Positions 13,457 through 25,782 of a DNA stretch of 64,000 nucleotides are shown piece by piece. Each line of letters starts with the position of its first letter. Position 1 is the stretch's first letter. A program made the position numbers and the translations under genes. Under the pieces are notes generated by a model that was given only the letters and a program-made list of their open reading frames with translations, made no database searches and was not told where the DNA came from. The DNA is from Cunninghamella blakesleeana (Eukaryota; Mucoromycota; Mucoromycetes; Mucorales; Cunninghamellaceae), in contig JAFCIZ010000001.1 in the NCBI GenBank assembly GCA_017871115.1, forward strand, positions 5,617,501 to 5,681,500, given 5' to 3'.

Positions 13457-14969
13457 ATGAGTGTACAAGAACAACAGAATTTAGAAAAAACGTTATCTAT
13501 TTTATCAAAAAAACTTCAACAAGCACAACAGCAATATAAGGAAACTAAAAAAACTGTAATATTTTAAAATAAATTATTCTAGCATTTATTAAAAAAAAAG
13601 AATAATATTTAATAATAGTAATATATATTAGGTGCATACAAAAAAGGCCTTTTTGCTCAGTTCTAAATCAGTTTTACAACAAGATTTTCAACATGCTTTT
13701 ATTATTCAAAAACGAAGGCGCCAACCTAAATCTCTTTTATCAGCAGTACCACCAGGATTATTACCACTTATATCAACACGTGAAGCAATTTCAACAGACA
13801 CTACTTTAATAGATCAACATATCAAAATTATATCCTGCAGTGGTATTATAAAGCAAGATTGCATTTGGTTTAAAATGAAAATAAACAATCAAAGTTCTGA
13901 AAAGTAAGTTATAAATAAAATAATAATAAAATAGGAAAAATAGGAAGAAATAGTATTAATATTAAAACGATTTTTTTTTTTTTGAATATTGTAATTTTTT
14001 TATTTTGTAATAGTATTGTACAGGCTAATATAACATTGACATCAATCAATTCAATATCATTTGAAGTAATAAGATCGACGTTACATAATATCTCAGCTTT
14101 ATCGAATCATATTTTATATGCTGCTATGATGGTACCACCAAAATTATCACCTGAAAAATTAGTTTCAATGAATATGAAATTGTCATGTAAATATATGTTG
14201 GAAAATGGAAATTGGTCGGAATCTACGGCTATGGATGTTCAATGGATGAATAATAAAAAGAATGATGCTGATCATGATCAATATATTAATGAATGGATAT
14301 TAAAGGATTGTGGTAATAAATAGATCCATAAATAAATAAGTTAATTAAATAATTACTTATATTATTTATATTCACCCTTTCTATATATATTTCATTTTAA
14401 ATTTCATTTTATTTTTTTGTTTTAATAGATAATATTTCAATTTGGGCACCTATCTTTTATCCATATAAAATCCATCTTTCTTATTCTGACACAGCAATTT
14501 TAAAAGATTGGATACGTTTGGTAATAATAATAAAAAAGAGTTATAAACTTCCGCGGAATGTTAAATAGTAAAGTAAATATAATAAAATAAACTATATTAA
14601 ATTGAAACTGAATTAAAATATACAATTATTTGATTTTATTTAATTTTATTATAGAATGATTATATATTTATTTCCCCTGATGATTCTCTCTTATTTGTAA
14701 AAAGCAATGATATAACTCTATTACCAATTCAATCTCATTTATATGGACTAAAAGAACAAGCAATATCATCCTGGTTATATCAAACAAAAATAGATCAATA
14801 CATGATCCCTTATGATGGAATGCATATGGATACTTATAATAGATTAAAAAATATAATTGTTAGCCTAATGGATGTGCAAACTTTATCAGCGGAGTCCTCA
14901 TCACATAATCATTTAATCAATAGTGAAAATAGTCTAGTTCAATTAAGTTCATTAGTACCTAATAAATAA
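13457..14969 (+). CDS. Unrecognised protein with N-terminal coiled coil, 5 exons, 358 aa
   Basis: I do not recognise this protein. Exons 13457-13555, 13632-13903, 14014-14312, 14429-14520 and 14655-14969 join in frame to 358 residues with typical GTAAG/TAG splice sites, so the gene model is good. The N-terminus (residues 1-60) is a Gln/Lys-rich amphipathic helix. The body is a mixed alpha/beta protein with several hydrophobic strands (HIKIISCSGIIKQDCIWFKM, then ANITLTSINSISFEVIRS) and no obvious catalytic motif, signal peptide or membrane segment. It shares a roughly 290-bp divergent promoter with the GDP-mannose pyrophosphorylase gene. It could be a fast-evolving subunit of a nuclear complex; that is only a guess. 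The start is the first ATG after a pyrimidine-rich leader. Confidence 0.75.
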
Positions 14970-15294
14970 CATTTTCTTTTTCTTTTTTTAAATCTCCTTC
15001 ATTAATGATTTTGCCTTTTAAAGTTAACTATAATATTTTTTTGGTATCCAAAACGTTTTTTTTTTTTAACTCGACGATCTTTATTAAGAATTGTAGTACA
15101 AATTTTATTTTAGACTTTATTTTCTTTCCAATATAAATTAGAATGAAAACAATAATTAAATAAATATATATTTTTTAATAATATATTAGAATGTATATAA
15201 AAACTTTTTAGTTTATATAAAAAAAGTCGTAATAATAATAATAATAAATTCAATTCATTTTTTATTATTTGTTTTTTATTTTTTATTTTCATTT
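14970..15294. other. Convergent intergenic region
   Basis: These are the 3' flanks of the unrecognised gene and TRP4. The region is AT-rich, with T-runs near 15056 and an ATA/ATT microsatellite near 15230-15247. No coding signal is seen. Confidence 0.5.
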
Positions 15295-16987
15295 TTATTT
15301 TTTTTCTAAAAGACAAGTTTCTTCTCTAAATGCATTTAATACAGATTTAGCTTTACCAGATATAATAGATTCTCTTGATTTTTGAACACCATCTTTAAAA
15401 TCAGAAGCTACTCCTCCTATCACTAATAATGCTGCTGAATTCAAAAGAACAAAATCAAGGATCGGATGTCCTTCCGGTAATTGATTATCCAATAATAATT
15501 CTAAAGTTTTGGCATTTTCATGGCAGTCGCCCCCTTTAACTTCACTTAAATGATGTGTTGCAAGCCCAAAATCGGTTGTAGGATGTAATACGCCAGTTGT
15601 AATATCTCCATTTTCATTTACTCTCCAATACTATATAATCATCATCATCAAAGGAGAAAATTAAAAAAAGAAAAAAAAATTTCTATCCCATTTACATTTC
15701 ATATTCATCCTGTTTTTTTTTTATTTTATTTTTTTTATGCTAAATAATTTCACTTACGTTTGTATCACCAGAAGGACTAATCTGTCATTCAAAGAAATCA
15801 TTTAAAAAAAAAAAATTAGAAAATAAAAAAATCAGTTAAAAATATGTGTACGAGTTATAATTTGTATAAACATGTATACTTTATTACTATCATTTTTTCG
15901 CTGTTTGTTGGATAGTTTACTTACTTCATCAAGCTTTTCATTTCCACATACAACCAAAGCACCCTGTACACCTGTTAATTTAAGAGCATTTGCCATTAAG
16001 GCACCAATTTGAGGAGAGTGAACACCAACAACGACACGGGAAGGTTTAGCGGGATTACTCATAGGACCTAAAAGATTAAATACAGTGGGAATACCGATTT
16101 CTTTCCTTAAAGCTGCAACATGTTTCATAGCTGGATGATAAGTTTGTGAAAATAAAAAGCAAAAGTTGGTATGATCTAATATTCTTGCAACATCCTGTGG
16201 TTCTACTAAACTAATATGGCATCCATTTGCTTCCATTAAATCAGCTGACCCGGATTTTGATGATGCTGCTCTGTTACCATGCTATTAAATAAAAATAGTA
16301 ATAAAGAAGAATATATCATAATCATGATCAAAAAAGATTTTAGTCACTATTCTTCCTTCAATTTCTTATTTCCTTTTTAATATTTATATTAATATACAGA
16401 TATACTTATACGCTTATCATTTTATTCATACTCTTTATTTTTCATTTATTTATTTTATATATATGCAAACATATTTATGCTGTAATACTTATATTCGCGT
16501 CCTTTTTTTAAAAATAAAATTGTATATATCCTTATCTTTCTATCCATGCCTTTAATATATAACCCTTATTTTTTATTTTTTATATTTAATTTATTATTTA
16601 TACCTTGGCCACTTTAGCGCCAGCACCAGCAGCCACTATAGACGCGGTAGTAGAAACGTTGTATGTATCATGACCATCTCCACCAGTACCTACGATATCT
16701 ACGACATTACCTTGAATATGCTCATATTGATGGTAAGGGATTAATTTCGCATGACTTCGCATAGCCTTAGCACAAGCTGCAACAATGGTGGGATCTGAAT
16801 CTTTATGTTGTAAACGTAAGGAAACTAAAAAGGCTGATATTTGACTATGAGTAGCATTTCCCTCCATAATATAATTGATGGCAGCTTCTGCATCATCGGC
16901 TGTAAAATATTCAGGCTGATGAACTAAAGTTTTAAGTACTGACTTCATATCGATACTAGGCTTCGTTGAGTTGACGTTGGTAGACAT
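15295..16987 (-). CDS. TRP4: Anthranilate phosphoribosyltransferase, 4 exons, 366 aa
   Basis: This enzyme transfers phosphoribose from PRPP to anthranilate, the second committed step of tryptophan synthesis. Exons are 16987-16604, 16281-15925, 15781-15758 and 15630-15295, joining in phase to 366 residues. The N-terminal helical domain (residues 1-75) contains the ADDAEAAINYIMEG and QISAFLVSLR helices. The PRPP/anthranilate signature VDIVGTGGDGHDTYNVSTTAS starts near residue 98, followed by GAKVAKHGNRAASSKSGSADL across the first intron. NLLGPMSNPAKPSRVVVGV and VVCGNEKLDEISPSG match the family's C-terminal lobe. The third exon is only 24 nt (8 codons) but is needed to keep the ISPSGDTN loop. 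It is a stand-alone gene, not fused to other TRP activities. Confidence 0.96.
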
Positions 16988-19210
16988 TATATATATATAT
17001 ATATTTAGAGCTAGTTTATTAAACTTTTAAAATAATATTTATTTAAAAAAAAAAGGGAAAGAATAATAACAAAATTGTTAATAAAAAAATAGAATAAATA
17101 ACAAAAAAAGAGAAAAAGAGAAAAAAAGAAGAAAGAAAGAAAAAATTAGTTGAATGAATAAAAAAAAATGAAAAAAAACTATGCGTTTTTTGATTATCAT
17201 CCTTTTTTGTGAGTCATGACTGGCACTTTTAGAGTCAGAGAATCGATAAAAGGAAATGAAAGAATTGTATTGGCTCGGACATAAGCAGTTTAGATTTTTT
17301 ATTTTTACAAACTTGGAAATAATTTTAATGCTCCCTTTTTATAATACAAAAGATACATAGGTAATGGAGTTCATATTTTTACAAGAAGTATAAAAATGAA
17401 ATACTACTATATTAAACTATCTACATATAGAAATACATAGGAAAAACAATAAAATAAAATAAAATAAAACTATCATCATTCATATATTCTTTTTATCTAC
17501 ATCGAATTTTTCATAGTTCCTTAAAAAAACGGGCAAGGTGAAGGATATTATTGGTAGAGCAGTGTGAGAGGAGATCAAACATGAGCGAAGGTTACCTAAA
17601 AAAGAAAACAAGTTTTTATAATAGATATTTTTTTATGCTTCTGTAATTATTTTTCATTTCATTTTATTTAATATATATAGTGAATATAGGTAGGCATAAA
17701 GCAAAACGAAATAAAAAGAACGATTACTTTATTAAGTGTAAGTTTTAATACTATTTTTATATATGTTTTTGAGTTTTTTAAACTATCCAAATTTTTTATA
17801 ATCTACATCGCGTCCTAAAATTTTTCCTCTTTATTTCACCTAACCTATTCTTTCTTTATCTTTTTATTTCATTATATTTTACTTTTATATCTATGAATAT
17901 TTTTAAAATAATAACATTTGTTTGCATATTATTATTATCATGAGAAAACCAATTCACAAATGCACCCATTCCTACTGTCATTTATAATTTCTACCAGAGC
18001 AAAAAAAAACCTAAAACTATGCTTTGAACTTATTGAGCCGTAGTATTTTTCTGACATTTAGATTCATGCATATAAAATTACCATATATATTAATTAGTAC
18101 AGTAAAAACTACATCATCACAGCATTATATATTTAATATAAAGTTGGATACACATTAATGTTCAACGAACAGCATACTACAATTAATGAAAAATATAAAC
18201 AATACAAGAAAAAGTATCGGTGTCTTTGGTGGGAAATAAGATAATAAACTTTTACCTTTTTGCATACTTGGTTTAGTTGATGAATAGGACAATAAACAAA
18301 AAGAGCTTTTTATAGTTAAGAATGGCAGTTTTTTATAATAAAAAACACAAAATTAAAATTGAAAATATCTACCTCACTATGCAGTATAAATGGGAAATCG
18401 CTTGTGGTATTGCAAAGAAAAGAAAAAACTATATATATGTAAATACTTATCAAGGGTTCATTCAATCATTCCCTGAAATAATGACAGCTACAAACCACTA
18501 AACCTATTAAAGCAACTATTGTTGTATTAAAATAGCAACAAAAGATTCTTAACCACATTAAATAAGGCAAATGGTAAAAAAGGAAAAAAAAGTATAATGA
18601 TGAAGATATAAAAGTAAAATAAAGTTAATAAAATAAAAAATCAATTAATCATTAAAAAGAATACTTTTTGACTTTATATTTCATAAATAGAGCATTTTTT
18701 ATTTTATTTTTCAACAATTAAAGTTAAATAAAATTTCCATAATAGTATATTCTTGGATTGAGAAGCTGGTTTTGAAATTTATTCTCTTCAGTTCTCCTAA
18801 AAGCCACCAATAATTAACTAAAGTATGTCTACAATTCATAAAAAATCATATATTTTAATGAGACTATATGTAAACAATATATCTACGTCTACATATATAT
18901 ATATATATAAGTCTTAAAAATATTAAAAATGGTAGCTATGATTATTATATATATGCGAAAGAAATTATTATATAAAATAAAGTTTTTTTATTTTATAAAA
19001 ATAATTATTATATTTTAAAGATTGCTACGTGACTGTAAACTCTGACGTATTGAATTTATAAACAAGGCTGCTGGGTCAAAAAAAATTGGATTCGACGCGG
19101 TGTGTTTATCTGAAGTTTTTTTTTTCCCTCTCTCTATTTCCTTTTTTTTTTCTCCTCAATACATTCTTTTTTTTAAACCCTTCTCTTTTATTTATTAAAT
19201 TATATCAACC
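16988..19210. other. 2.2-kb region without a supported gene
   Basis: No frame on either strand has coding character beyond about 40 codons. The proximal part is the TRP4 promoter (A-rich) and the distal part is the COX6 promoter (pyrimidine-rich from 19110). Between them are a few less AT-biased islands: 17205-17290, 17528-17600 and 18470-18560. On the minus strand 17600-17470 is open for about 37 codons behind a possible acceptor, but I cannot connect it to anything. A non-coding RNA gene is possible; I recognise no tRNA cloverleaf, snRNA or SRP motif. Confidence 0.45.
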
Positions 19211-19925
19211 ATGCTTCGTTCAACCATCACTCGTGTTGCCCGTGCTTCCGTTGCTCGTTCTACCATCTCTCGTCCTATGGGTAAATAGATTTATTTAATT
19301 TTATTTTCATATTATAGTATTTTTTTATTAGGCTCATTTCGAAAAAATAAAAATGATATAACAAAACACAAAAAACAATATAAAGCGACTATTAAAGCAA
19401 CAGTGAAATAAACACTTAAGCAACAGCAATATATACCTAAAAAAATACTATAATTCGAAAAGCTAATAATACTAAATTCAATATTATATATATAAAAAAA
19501 ATAAAGTAGAACAATAAGTTGATGATGTATTAAATTAATATATTTTATATTATATTTATATATATATATATATATTTAAATAAATAGCTATGGGTAACCG
19601 TTTCTACTCTGCCCATGCCGAAGATGAATCATACGAAGCTTTAAGTGAAAGATATGTCAAGTTCTTTGATGGTGTTGAAGATCTTTTCGAACTCCAACGT
19701 GGTTTAAACAATGTCTTCGCTTACGATTTAGTTCCCCCTGTTAGCGTTGTTGAATCTGCTCTCAAGGCTTCTCGTCGTGTAAATGATTATGCTACAGCTG
19801 TCCGTGTATTCGAAGGTCTTAAGGAAAAGGTTGAAACCGAAAAACAATATGAACAATATCTTGAAGAATTAGCTCCTATCAAGAAGGATTTAGGTATTTT
19901 AACCAAGGAAGAATTAGGTTTTTAA
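19211..19925 (+). CDS. COX6: Cytochrome c oxidase subunit Va/VI (mitochondrial), 2 exons, 135 aa
   Basis: This nuclear-encoded subunit of respiratory complex IV (yeast Cox6, animal COX5A) binds on the matrix side. Exons are 19211-19280 and 19588-19925, a 307-nt intron inside the presequence, giving 135 residues. The first 30 residues are Arg/Ser/Ala-rich without acids, a typical mitochondrial targeting peptide. The mature part matches the family: SYEALSERYVKFFDGVEDLFELQRGLNNVFAYDLVP in helical repeats, then ALKASRRVNDYATAVRVFEGLKEK and the C-terminal LGILTKEELGF. A long C/T-rich tract lies just before the ATG. An overlapping frame across the leader (from 19086) starts without ATG and is not real. 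Confidence 0.96.
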
Positions 19926-20170
19926 ATAAATCTAAAAATCAAATCTAAAAATAATAATAATAATCAACGATATATATATATAATCCACACTACGTAGTCG
20001 TTTTTTTTTATTTTTTTAAAAAAAATCTTATTATTTTTTTTTGAGGGGATATCATCAATCTTTATTATCGTTTTTTTTAAATCATCATGTCACAATTTTT
20101 TTATATTAATTTAAAAAAAATCATCCTAGAAATTACTTCTTTTATTATTTTGTAAAATAAAAGATTTGTC

Positions 20171-20201
<31 letters not shown>

Positions 20202-20656
20202 CAATAATAGTAATAATAATAGTAATTACAGTAATAGCAATGATAATAATAAAAATATTATAAAAAATTAATAATGATTTTCTAGTATTTGATACATATA
20301 TATTTAATCATTAAAAAATAATAATAAAAGGAAAAGAAAGCAAAAAAAATAAAATGAATATTTATAAACTACAAATCATATCAATTATTGGTAATCAATG
20401 AAAGCAAATTTATCCATTTGACACTGTTTGAAAATAATAAATAAAATTTTTGACTCACAATTTTTTTTCTGCGGGTACCTTTTTTAACTCCTACGAATTT
20501 TATTGGTTATTTATTTCTCAAAGCTAATTTTTTTTTAAACTGTTTCCCTTTTTTCCTCTCTTTCCCTTTCTCTTTCTTTTCAATTTTTTTTTTGCGTCAT
20601 AAAATTTTTTTACTAGTTGAACTACTATATTTATTTTAATATTATTCATAACATAA
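19926..20656. other. Intergenic region between COX6 and AFG3-like genes
   Basis: This holds the COX6 3' flank (a T7A8 palindrome at 20011-20025; an AAT/ATA microsatellite about 20180-20250) and the promoter of the m-AAA protease gene, which ends in a C/T-rich tract at 20535-20600. No gene is seen. Confidence 0.5.
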
Positions 20657-23087
20657 ATGCTCTCAAGATTATCAAAGATCAATCATAAATCAATACCATT
20701 ACGATATGTTAAAAGTACAACTAATAATACTTTAGTACGATCGCGATTATCTTCTCAAAAGCGTTTGTTTACTTCTGAAAAAGATGGCAAAAAGTTAGAA
20801 AACAGCAATAATAGTAATAATAATAATAATAATGATAATAAACCTTTTAATATTCCAAAAGGCTTTGAAGGGTTTTTTGGAAAGGATGCTGGAAAATCAA
20901 CTAAACGATCAAGCGAAGCTAAAAAATCAGATGAAAGTGGTTCAAAAAATTCTAATAATAATTCAAGCAACAACAATAATAACAATAATGATAGAAATAC
21001 TAATAAAAACAGTAGCAATAATAATAACAATAAACCACCAGAAATCCAAATTAATTCGAATATGCTTTTAGGGACAGCAGTCGGTACATGGTTATTATGG
21101 AAGATATCCTCACCTGGAGATAGTTCTCGCGAAATCACTTGGCAAGCTTTCCGTACACAATTATTAGATAAAGGACTTGTAGATCGCCTTGTCGTTGTCA
21201 ATCGTAATAGAGTTCGTGTTCACCTTCGCCCTGAATCATCTTCCCTTGGAGTCACACCTCAACAAACATTTATCTTTAGTATTGGATCGGTCGATGGATT
21301 TGAACGTAAATTGGATGATGCACAAAAGGAATTAGGAATCCCATCTCAAGAACGTATCCCAGTCTCATATCATGAAGAAATTAGTTTATTAAACACAGCT
21401 TTACACTTTGCGCCTACCATGTTATTAATTGGTGTCTTGTATTATATGACAAAACGTGGTCCTGGAGGTGGAGGACAAGGTATTTTTGGTATCGGGAAAA
21501 GCAAAGCAAAGATGTTTAATCAAGAAACAGATGTCAAGGTTAAATTTAAAAATGTAGCTGGTGCCGATGAAGCCAAAGAAGAAATCATGGAATTTGTTAA
21601 ATTTTTAAAAAACCCTGCCATTTATGAACGTCTTGGTGCTACCATTCCACGTGGTGCTATTCTTTCTGGTCCTCCTGGTACGGGTAAAACATTATTAGCT
21701 AAAGCTACAGCTGGTGAAGCCGGTGTGCCCTTCTTTAGTGTTTCCGGTTCCGAATTTGTAGAAATGTTTGTTGGTGTAGGTCCTTCTCGTGTTCGTGATT
21801 TGTTTGCTAATGCCAAAAAGAATGCCCCCTGTATTATTTTTGTAGATGAAATTGATGCTATTGGTAAGGCTCGTGGTAAAGGAGGCCATATGGGTGGAAA
21901 TGATGAAAGAGAAAGCACATTGAATCAATTGTTAGTGGAAATGGATGGGTTTGGATCAAGTGAACATATTGTTGTATTAGCTGGTACCAATCGTCCTGAT
22001 GTATTGGATCCTGCTTTAATGCGTCCTGGCCGTTTTGATCGTCATATTGCTATTGACCGTCCCGATATTGGTGGCCGTGCCCAAATTTTCAAAGTACATT
22101 TAAAACCCATTAAGACCTCTGCTGATATGGATCAATTATCTCGTAAATTAGCTGCCTTAACCCCTGGTTTCTCTGGTGCTGATATCCATAATGTATGTAA
22201 TGAAGCTGCTTTGATTGCTGCTCGTCATCAAAAGGATGAAGTTCAAGAAGCTGATTTTGAACAAGCCATTGAACGTGTGATTGCTGGTTTAGAAAAGAAA
22301 TCTCGTGTATTATCCCCCGAAGAAAAAAAGATTGTAGCTTATCATGAAGCTGGTCATGCTGTTGCTGGTTGGTATTTGAAATATGCCGATCCTTTACTTA
22401 AAGTTTCTATCATTCCTCGTGGTGTTGCTGCTCTTGGTTATGCTCAATATTTACCTAAAGATCAATATCTTTATTCTGAAAATCAATTATTAGATCGTAT
22501 GTGTATGACTTTAGGTGGTCGTGTCTCTGAACAAATTTTCTTTAATTCTATTACAACAGGGGCTCAAGATGATTTACAAAAGGTTACTAAGATCGCTTAT
22601 GCTCAAGTCTCTACCTATGGTATGAACTCTAAGGTAGGACCCTTATCTTTCCATGATCCAAATTCTGAACAACAATTCCAAAAACCTTATAGTGAACAAA
22701 CAGGATCCCTCATTGATGATGAAGCTCGCAAATTAGTCAGTGATGCTTATACTAGAACTGTGGATTTACTTAATGATAAAAAGGGCGAGGTTGAAAAAGT
22801 GGCCAAATTGTTATTAGAAAAGGAAGTGATTACTCGTGAAGATATGGAAAATTTACTTGGTATGCGTCCATTTGAAGAAAAAACAGTATATGATGAATAT
22901 GTTAGAAAACCATCAACGGTAATATAAAAATAAATTGTTAATATATATATTATTACTACTATTATGTTGATAAAAGTGTATTGAGTATTAATTATTATGG
23001 CTATTTTTATTATAAATTTAGGTTGAAGCTCCCCCTCCATTCCCTGAAGATCAAGGTACACCCCGTAATACAGGCGAAATCAATTAA
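20657..23087 (+). CDS. AFG3: Mitochondrial inner-membrane m-AAA protease subunit, 2 exons, 775 aa
   Basis: m-AAA proteases (Afg3/Yta10 with Yta12 in yeast) are zinc metalloproteases of the mitochondrial inner membrane that degrade misfolded membrane proteins and mature ribosomal protein MrpL32. Exons are 20657-22918 and 23022-23087. The order is: a basic targeting peptide; Asn-rich spacers (residues 45-130) from AAT repeats; a first membrane segment near 135-147; an intermembrane-space domain; a second membrane segment near 253-268; an AAA module with Walker A GPPGTGKT at about 338 and Walker B IIFVDEID near 395; the SRH with R fingers; and the zinc motif HEAGH at 563-567. The C-terminus [15 protein letters not shown] resembles Afg3-type rather than Yta12-type subunits. 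The last 22 codons lie on a second exon. Confidence 0.95.
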
Positions 23088-23558
23088 AATCAACAATCTT
23101 AAAAATATAAAAAATTATATAATATATATATATATATGATAGAATTACATTATTGTATTTTTTTTTTTTACATTTCTCTATTAATTTTATTTTTTATGAC
23201 GACTACATTTTTTTAAAATCGATTACCTCCCTTCTTTCAATTTATAATACATATGTTTGATCTTTTTTTTGTCTCTTTCTTGTAATAAAATTTAAAATAT
23301 ATAGACTGTTTATATATAAATAAATACAATAAACATGATAAATAAAATACAAATTTACAAATAGAATAGATAAAATGTTAAAAATAATGTGGATTCGAAT
23401 TATTGTCTGTAAGAGGAAAAAAACTGAGTTTTAAAAAGAAAATTATAAAAATAACACTTTTCTTTAATTTTTCTCTCTTTTTTTTTTTTTGCGACATAAA
23501 ATAATGATCCTTTGTATATAAAATAATACCCTTTAATTTATTCAAATAAAACCATACA
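23088..23558. other. Intergenic region between AFG3 and MID1
   Basis: AT-rich flank with T-runs and no gene on either strand. It includes the 3' flank of AFG3 and the likely promoter of MID1. Confidence 0.5.
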
Positions 23559-25414
23559 ATGATCTCTCTATATATAATATTTTTAATTTTCATTATATTT
23601 AAATATACAAATGGACAATCCACTACTATTCCATTAAATGACAATCAAATCTTTTCAAGTAATATTACATCAGGAGTACACCAACACTATTTTTTTTCAA
23701 CAGCTTCTACTGTTTCCAAGTCAATCATAAATCAAAATAGTATAGGTCCATCACCTCTTATTACTTCTATTATAACTGCCAAAGATAATAAAACTACGAC
23801 TAGTACAATAATAAAACGTGATCCAACTACACCTATTTATTTAACACTAACAAGTTGTAGTCAACCAATCCCTCCTCCTCATTATACAGGTATTATTCCA
23901 ACAATAGATTTATACATTTCTATTGATGGAGGCAATACGCTACCTGGACCAACAAAAAATCAAAATAACGATACCGTGGATAAATCAAAACCTGGACGTA
24001 TCAGTTGGCAAAATAATCATATCGATAATTTATGGATAGGGGTAGTAGCACCTACTTTAACAGAAGGTTGGACTGGTGAATGGAAATATGAGATTGGGCT
24101 ATCAACAAATCGTAAGTATTTTACATGAATGCTTCGAAATAAAATATTTAGTGATAATTGTTATTATTATATAGCACTAATATATATCTATCTCTTGCTT
24201 TTAATTTTATTTATTTAGAATGGATGCACCCACTTTTTTCACAAAATGATTCCATGACACTGGAAGATACGGATAATACGCATGCTCTATTCCTTACAAA
24301 ACCAATTATAATGCCACAGCATAATAATATTACTACGCTTATTACTTTGAATGTTCCAAAAGAATTAAAATATTCATATTGTGCTATAAAATCTTATCAA
24401 ATACCCTCTCCTGTTAACGTAACCAATCGATCACTTCCTAATAATTATATTCAACAATACATTATGGTATCCAATTTAACGCAAAGTCAATCCTATACGG
24501 CCTATATGATAGAAACAATGCCTGGTGGTATAACTGGAATAAGTGTTCCTCTTTTATTGCGAATGAAAAGTGGTAAATAAAATAAAATAAAATAAAATAA
24601 AATATGTAGACGTAAATACGAATAATCTTGTTAACCATAAAAACGTTACGCTAATTAACTATTAACGGCTTTATTTATATATTATAATTAAATAGATCCA
24701 ACTTGTAGATTAATATATAATCTTGATTTTTGTGATCAAGTAGCTTACAGTGTTCCTACAGATGCTAATCAGGACATTTGGAATATAACTCGTTCTTATG
24801 ATCAGCAAGCCCAAGCTCTTTTTGATCCATTTAACACAGCATTGAAACAATATAATTGTAATAGCACTCAATATTCACTAGTTAGAAATTGCGATGATTG
24901 TTATCGGGATTATAAACGATGGCTTTGTTCAGTAACTATTCCAAGATGTACCACCTTAGCTACTGATGAACAACAACAGCAAGATACTAATAATAATAAT
25001 AATAGCAACAGTATGATGATAATGAAACCATTACCAACACCATCAGTAAGAAATGTTTTATTTAATCAATCGCGTAATAAATGGATCGATCAAACTTATC
25101 AATTGAGTAGTAATGGGTGGACGGAATTATTACCATGCATTGATATATGTTATCAAGTTGTACAAAGCTGTCCTCCTTTTCTTCAATTCAATTGTCCCGA
25201 AGGTGACCTTGCTCGACTTCAATATGGTTATTGGAAAGTTCAGCAAAATGAAAGTCTTGGTACGGTATATGATTTGAACCATCCAACTTGTAATCGGGTG
25301 GGTTTAAATACTTCACTATTAGTTATTAGTAGTGGTATATTAAATTATGAACCATCATTTATATTATTTATATTAAGTTTGATATTTAATATATATATGG
25401 CTATAAATAAATAA
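23559..25414 (+). CDS. MID1: Mid1-type stretch-activated calcium channel regulatory subunit, 3 exons, 541 aa
   Basis: Mid1 is the secreted/membrane-attached glycoprotein partner of the Cch1 calcium channel, needed for calcium influx under stress and mating or hyphal cues; animal FAM155/NALF proteins are relatives. Exons 23559-24111, 24219-24572 and 24696-25414 join to 541 residues (yeast 548). Residues 1-20 form a signal peptide (LYIIFLIFIIFKYTNG). Many N-x-S/T sequons follow. The C-terminal Cys-rich domain contains CRLIYNLDFCDQVAYSVP and the diagnostic CDDCYRDYKRWLCSVTIPRC, then PCIDICYQVVQSCPPFLQFNCP. A hydrophobic C-terminal segment (LFILSLIFNIYMAI) could be a membrane or GPI signal. An Asn-rich insert sits inside the Cys-rich domain. 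Confidence 0.92.
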
Positions 25415-25782
25415 AATATATAAATAAAATGAATAAATAAATAAAAGAGGCTAAATAATTAGCTATGTTTTTTTTTTATATATATTATTATTTTTTATAT
25501 CGTATTTTTTTTTTTGTGTGTGTATATACGTGTAAGTGTGAGTGCTTCACATGAGTTTGCATTAATTTCTCCCAAAAAATGTATTTTTTCTTCCCATCGA
25601 TAATAATTAATCCCATTTTTTATAAAAGGGGGTGTTATTTGTTTTTTTTTTTTTTTCATAATCCATTTTTTTCCTTTTCTTCCCATTTTTATTCATTTTT
25701 TCTTTTTTCTTTTTTCTCTCTTTCTTTTCAACTTTTTTTTTCCCTAACCCCAACCCAACCGATACATATATATAATATTAAA
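25415..25782. promoter_or_regulatory. Promoter region of SCP2-domain gene with telobox-like motif
   Basis: The region is C/T-rich on the plus strand (25660-25740) and ends with CCCTAACCCCAACCC at 25742-25756, close to the telobox found in front of many fungal and plant growth-related genes. The motif lies 27 bp before the ATG. Its function here is an inference. Confidence 0.4.

Noticed and set aside
17470..17600. Minus-strand 37-codon open frame behind a possible acceptor
   Set aside because: No upstream exon, no family similarity, and its length is within chance.
19086..19298. Open frame across the COX6 leader
   Set aside because: It starts at TTG, is rich in Phe/Leu from the C/T tract, and overlaps exon 1 of COX6 in another frame.
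20755..21201. Minus-strand open frame of 148 codons opposite AFG3
   Set aside because: It is the antisense of Asn-rich repeats (poly-Leu) inside a confident gene; the sense strand carries the m-AAA protease.
25579..25782. In-frame N-terminal extension of the SCP2-domain protein
   Set aside because: It is Phe/Ser-rich sequence from a C/T-rich leader; the ATG at 25783 with MAPSVLVSD is the natural start.
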